Shown here: piece by piece, positions 62,936-64,000 of the stretch
Layout: every line of letters starts with the position of its first letter
How positions within the stretch are numbered: the first letter of the stretch is position 1
NCBI RefSeq assembly: GCF_000721705.1
Contig: NZ_JOJL01000019.1
Coordinates: 1 to 64,000 of the forward strand
DNA from: Actinoplanes subtropicus
GTDB taxonomy: Bacteria; Actinomycetota; Actinomycetes; Mycobacteriales; Micromonosporaceae
Direction of reading: 5' to 3'
DNA: 64,000 nt
The notes under the pieces: generated by a model
What the model was told of the DNA's origin: nothing
Seen by the model: the letters and a program-made list of their open reading frames with translations, nothing else
The model's database searches: none
Program-made: the position numbers and the translations under genes

Positions 62936-64000
62936 TCAAGAAACCTGCGAAGGCGACGAATCCTTCCGCCGATGCGACCCCACACCGGGCCGCCCGATCA
63001 GCTCGACGTTCTGCAGCGTCGGCTCGTCCAGCGGCACCCGATACCGATACGTGATCCCTTCATCCCGCACCACGAAGTCATCCGCATCGGGCCTTCGCCA
63101 CGTCAGGATCATCTGCCCATACTTCTCGGCGAGCTTCACGAGAGCCGGAAAGTTGTCGACGTTGACGACCGGCTTCCCCGGCGGGCTCGGCATCGGCTCG
63201 ACATGCACTAGATGCTGCGGATAGCGACGCTCGATGTCGGCACGGGTCCGCACGGGCATCTTGCGGAGGGCGGCGAGGAGGACCACGGCGGCGATCGCGA
63301 TCGCACCGATCAGGGCGAGAATCGCATAGGACCGGGCCTGCGCGGCCATCATGAGGGAATAGCCGGAGATCGTTATCTCGCGTGCCTTCGTGACGTCGGA
63401 GGGGGCTGTGCCCGTGGTGTCCGTCCTGAATTTTGCCTGTGGGCCGGTCGTCATCTGGACCGCGTCCACGACGAGTGTCAAAGGCGCGGCCAGGACGGGA
63501 AGGCCGCCTGATGTGACCTGCGCGGACAGTTCGATCGCCACCTGCCCCTTCGGTCCGGCGCCGATCGCTTCCGCCGCCTGGTCAGCGCGGGCGACCAGAG
63601 CGGGCAGGTCGAGGGTGACGGTTGCGTCGAACCTGGTGCCGGTGAACTGCGTTTTCCTCACCAGCGTCTGGCGGGTGTGCCAGCCTGTCCCGTTGGACAA
63701 CGTAGCCAGGAGCGTGAAGAACCCAGCCGGCCCCTCATAGTGCGCATTGAGGTCGACACGGTTGGCGAGCTTGCGGAAGATCGGGTCCGGCGACCGTGCC
63801 GTTGTGTCGTCGTAGGCCGGGGACTTGGGCACCTTCGCAGAATAGGAATACGTGATCGACTGGTCGGGGGACTTCTCGCCGGCCCGCGTCTCGGCGATCG
63901 GCTTGATCCAGCCGAGCACTCCCAACGTCACGCCGAGCAGGGTCAGTACCGCTGCGGCCGCCGCTGCGGTCCGTAGCACGGGCGACAGGCGCTGTACCGC
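62936..64000 (-). CDS. DUF5305-like membrane protein (start beyond window)
   Basis: The frame is open to the window edge, so the 5' end may lie outside. A GTG at 63979 could also start it (347 residues). TM segments lie at about 5-25 and 214-236, around an outside beta-rich domain (ITYSYSAKVPKSPAYDDTTA) with IRxxL-like strands. The cytosolic C-terminus is RTRADIERRYPQHLVHVEPM and onward. It resembles DUF5305 proteins, found near signal peptidases; none is present here. Confidence 0.7.
   Translation of the reverse strand, partial: AVQRLSPVLRTAAAAAAVLTLLGVTLGVLGWIKPIAETRAGEKSPDQSITYSYSAKVPKSPAYDDTTARSPDPIFRKLANRVDLNAHYEGPAGFFTLLATLSNGTGWHTRQTLVRKTQFTGTRFDATVTLDLPALVARADQAAEAIGAGPKGQVAIELSAQVTSGGLPVLAAPLTLVVDAVQMTTGPQAKFRTDTTGTAPSDVTKAREITISGYSLMMAAQARSYAILALIGAIAIAAVVLLAALRKMPVRTRADIERRYPQHLVHVEPMPSPPGKPVVNVDNFPALVKLAEKYGQMILTWRRPDADDFVVRDEGITYRYRVPLDEPTLQNVELIGRPGVGSHRRKDSSPSQVS

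Overview
The window is high-GC DNA (roughly 70 % or more by eye) with dense bidirectional genes, frequent GTG starts and ATGA/GTGA stop-start overlaps. A mycothione reductase (mycothiol is an actinobacterial thiol), an F420/PPOX-type oxidoreductase, an IdeR/DtxR-type iron box and an FxsA/FxsB peptide system all point to an actinomycete, most likely of the Micromonosporaceae (Actinoplanes-like). No rRNA, tRNA, CRISPR array or insertion sequence was recognised. The whole window reads as chromosome, with several small gene-decay scars.

Region 1 (1-8.5 kb): a minus-strand run DUF4331 - six-TM protein - cytochrome oxidase III-like - oxidase IV-like - boxB-like diiron oxygenase (cut by the window edge), then two AraC-type regulators (one frameshifted), two LysR paralogues, a 39-codon gene and mycothione reductase. 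Three promoters (DUF4331 run, 39-codon gene, mycothione reductase) share one operator-promoter module with identical internal spacing, so they look like one LysR regulon.

Region 2 (8.5-21.4 kb): relics of a Ser/Thr kinase and an MFS pump, a Tat-exported serine hydrolase, a large secreted IPT/TIG protein, a GGDEF(degenerate)-EAL protein, two methyltransferases, an M4 peptidase-like protein without HEXXH, and a tail-to-tail histidine kinase/response regulator pair beside a small exported protein.

Region 3 (21.4-31.5 kb): an AONS/CqsA-like PLP acyltransferase fused to a FemAB/GNAT-like domain, followed by a hybrid sensor kinase and a REC protein whose kinase and HPt-like parts lack phospho-histidines. 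It faces a separate unit made of a 35-residue cationic peptide, a strong hairpin and a half-size ABC exporter. A sedolisin protease follows. This region is a candidate signal synthesis/sensing/export locus.

Region 4 (31.5-45.8 kb): decayed kinase/MarR junction, NAD(P)-binding protein and TetR regulator with twin operators, a solute-binding lipoprotein without permeases, a diguanylate cyclase, an iron-box-controlled ZIP transporter, an ECF sigma factor coupled to a membrane Rieske protein, an ABC-kinase-regulator operon, and a polysaccharide deacetylase.

Region 5 (45.8-55.3 kb): an FxSxx-type cyclophane RiPP locus: precursor fxsA, radical SAM fxsB and an HExxH peptide-modification enzyme, flanked on both sides by large NB-ARC/TPR proteins (FxsT type). 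TGACA direct repeats precede both fxsT1 and fxsA.

Region 6 (55.5-64 kb): an MFS/TetR pair with an operator, winged-helix and GlxA-type proteins, glyceraldehyde-3-phosphate dehydrogenase, a short CPBP-like membrane protein, and a terminal group of membrane proteins (Pro/Gln-rich, DUF4231-like, DUF5305-like).
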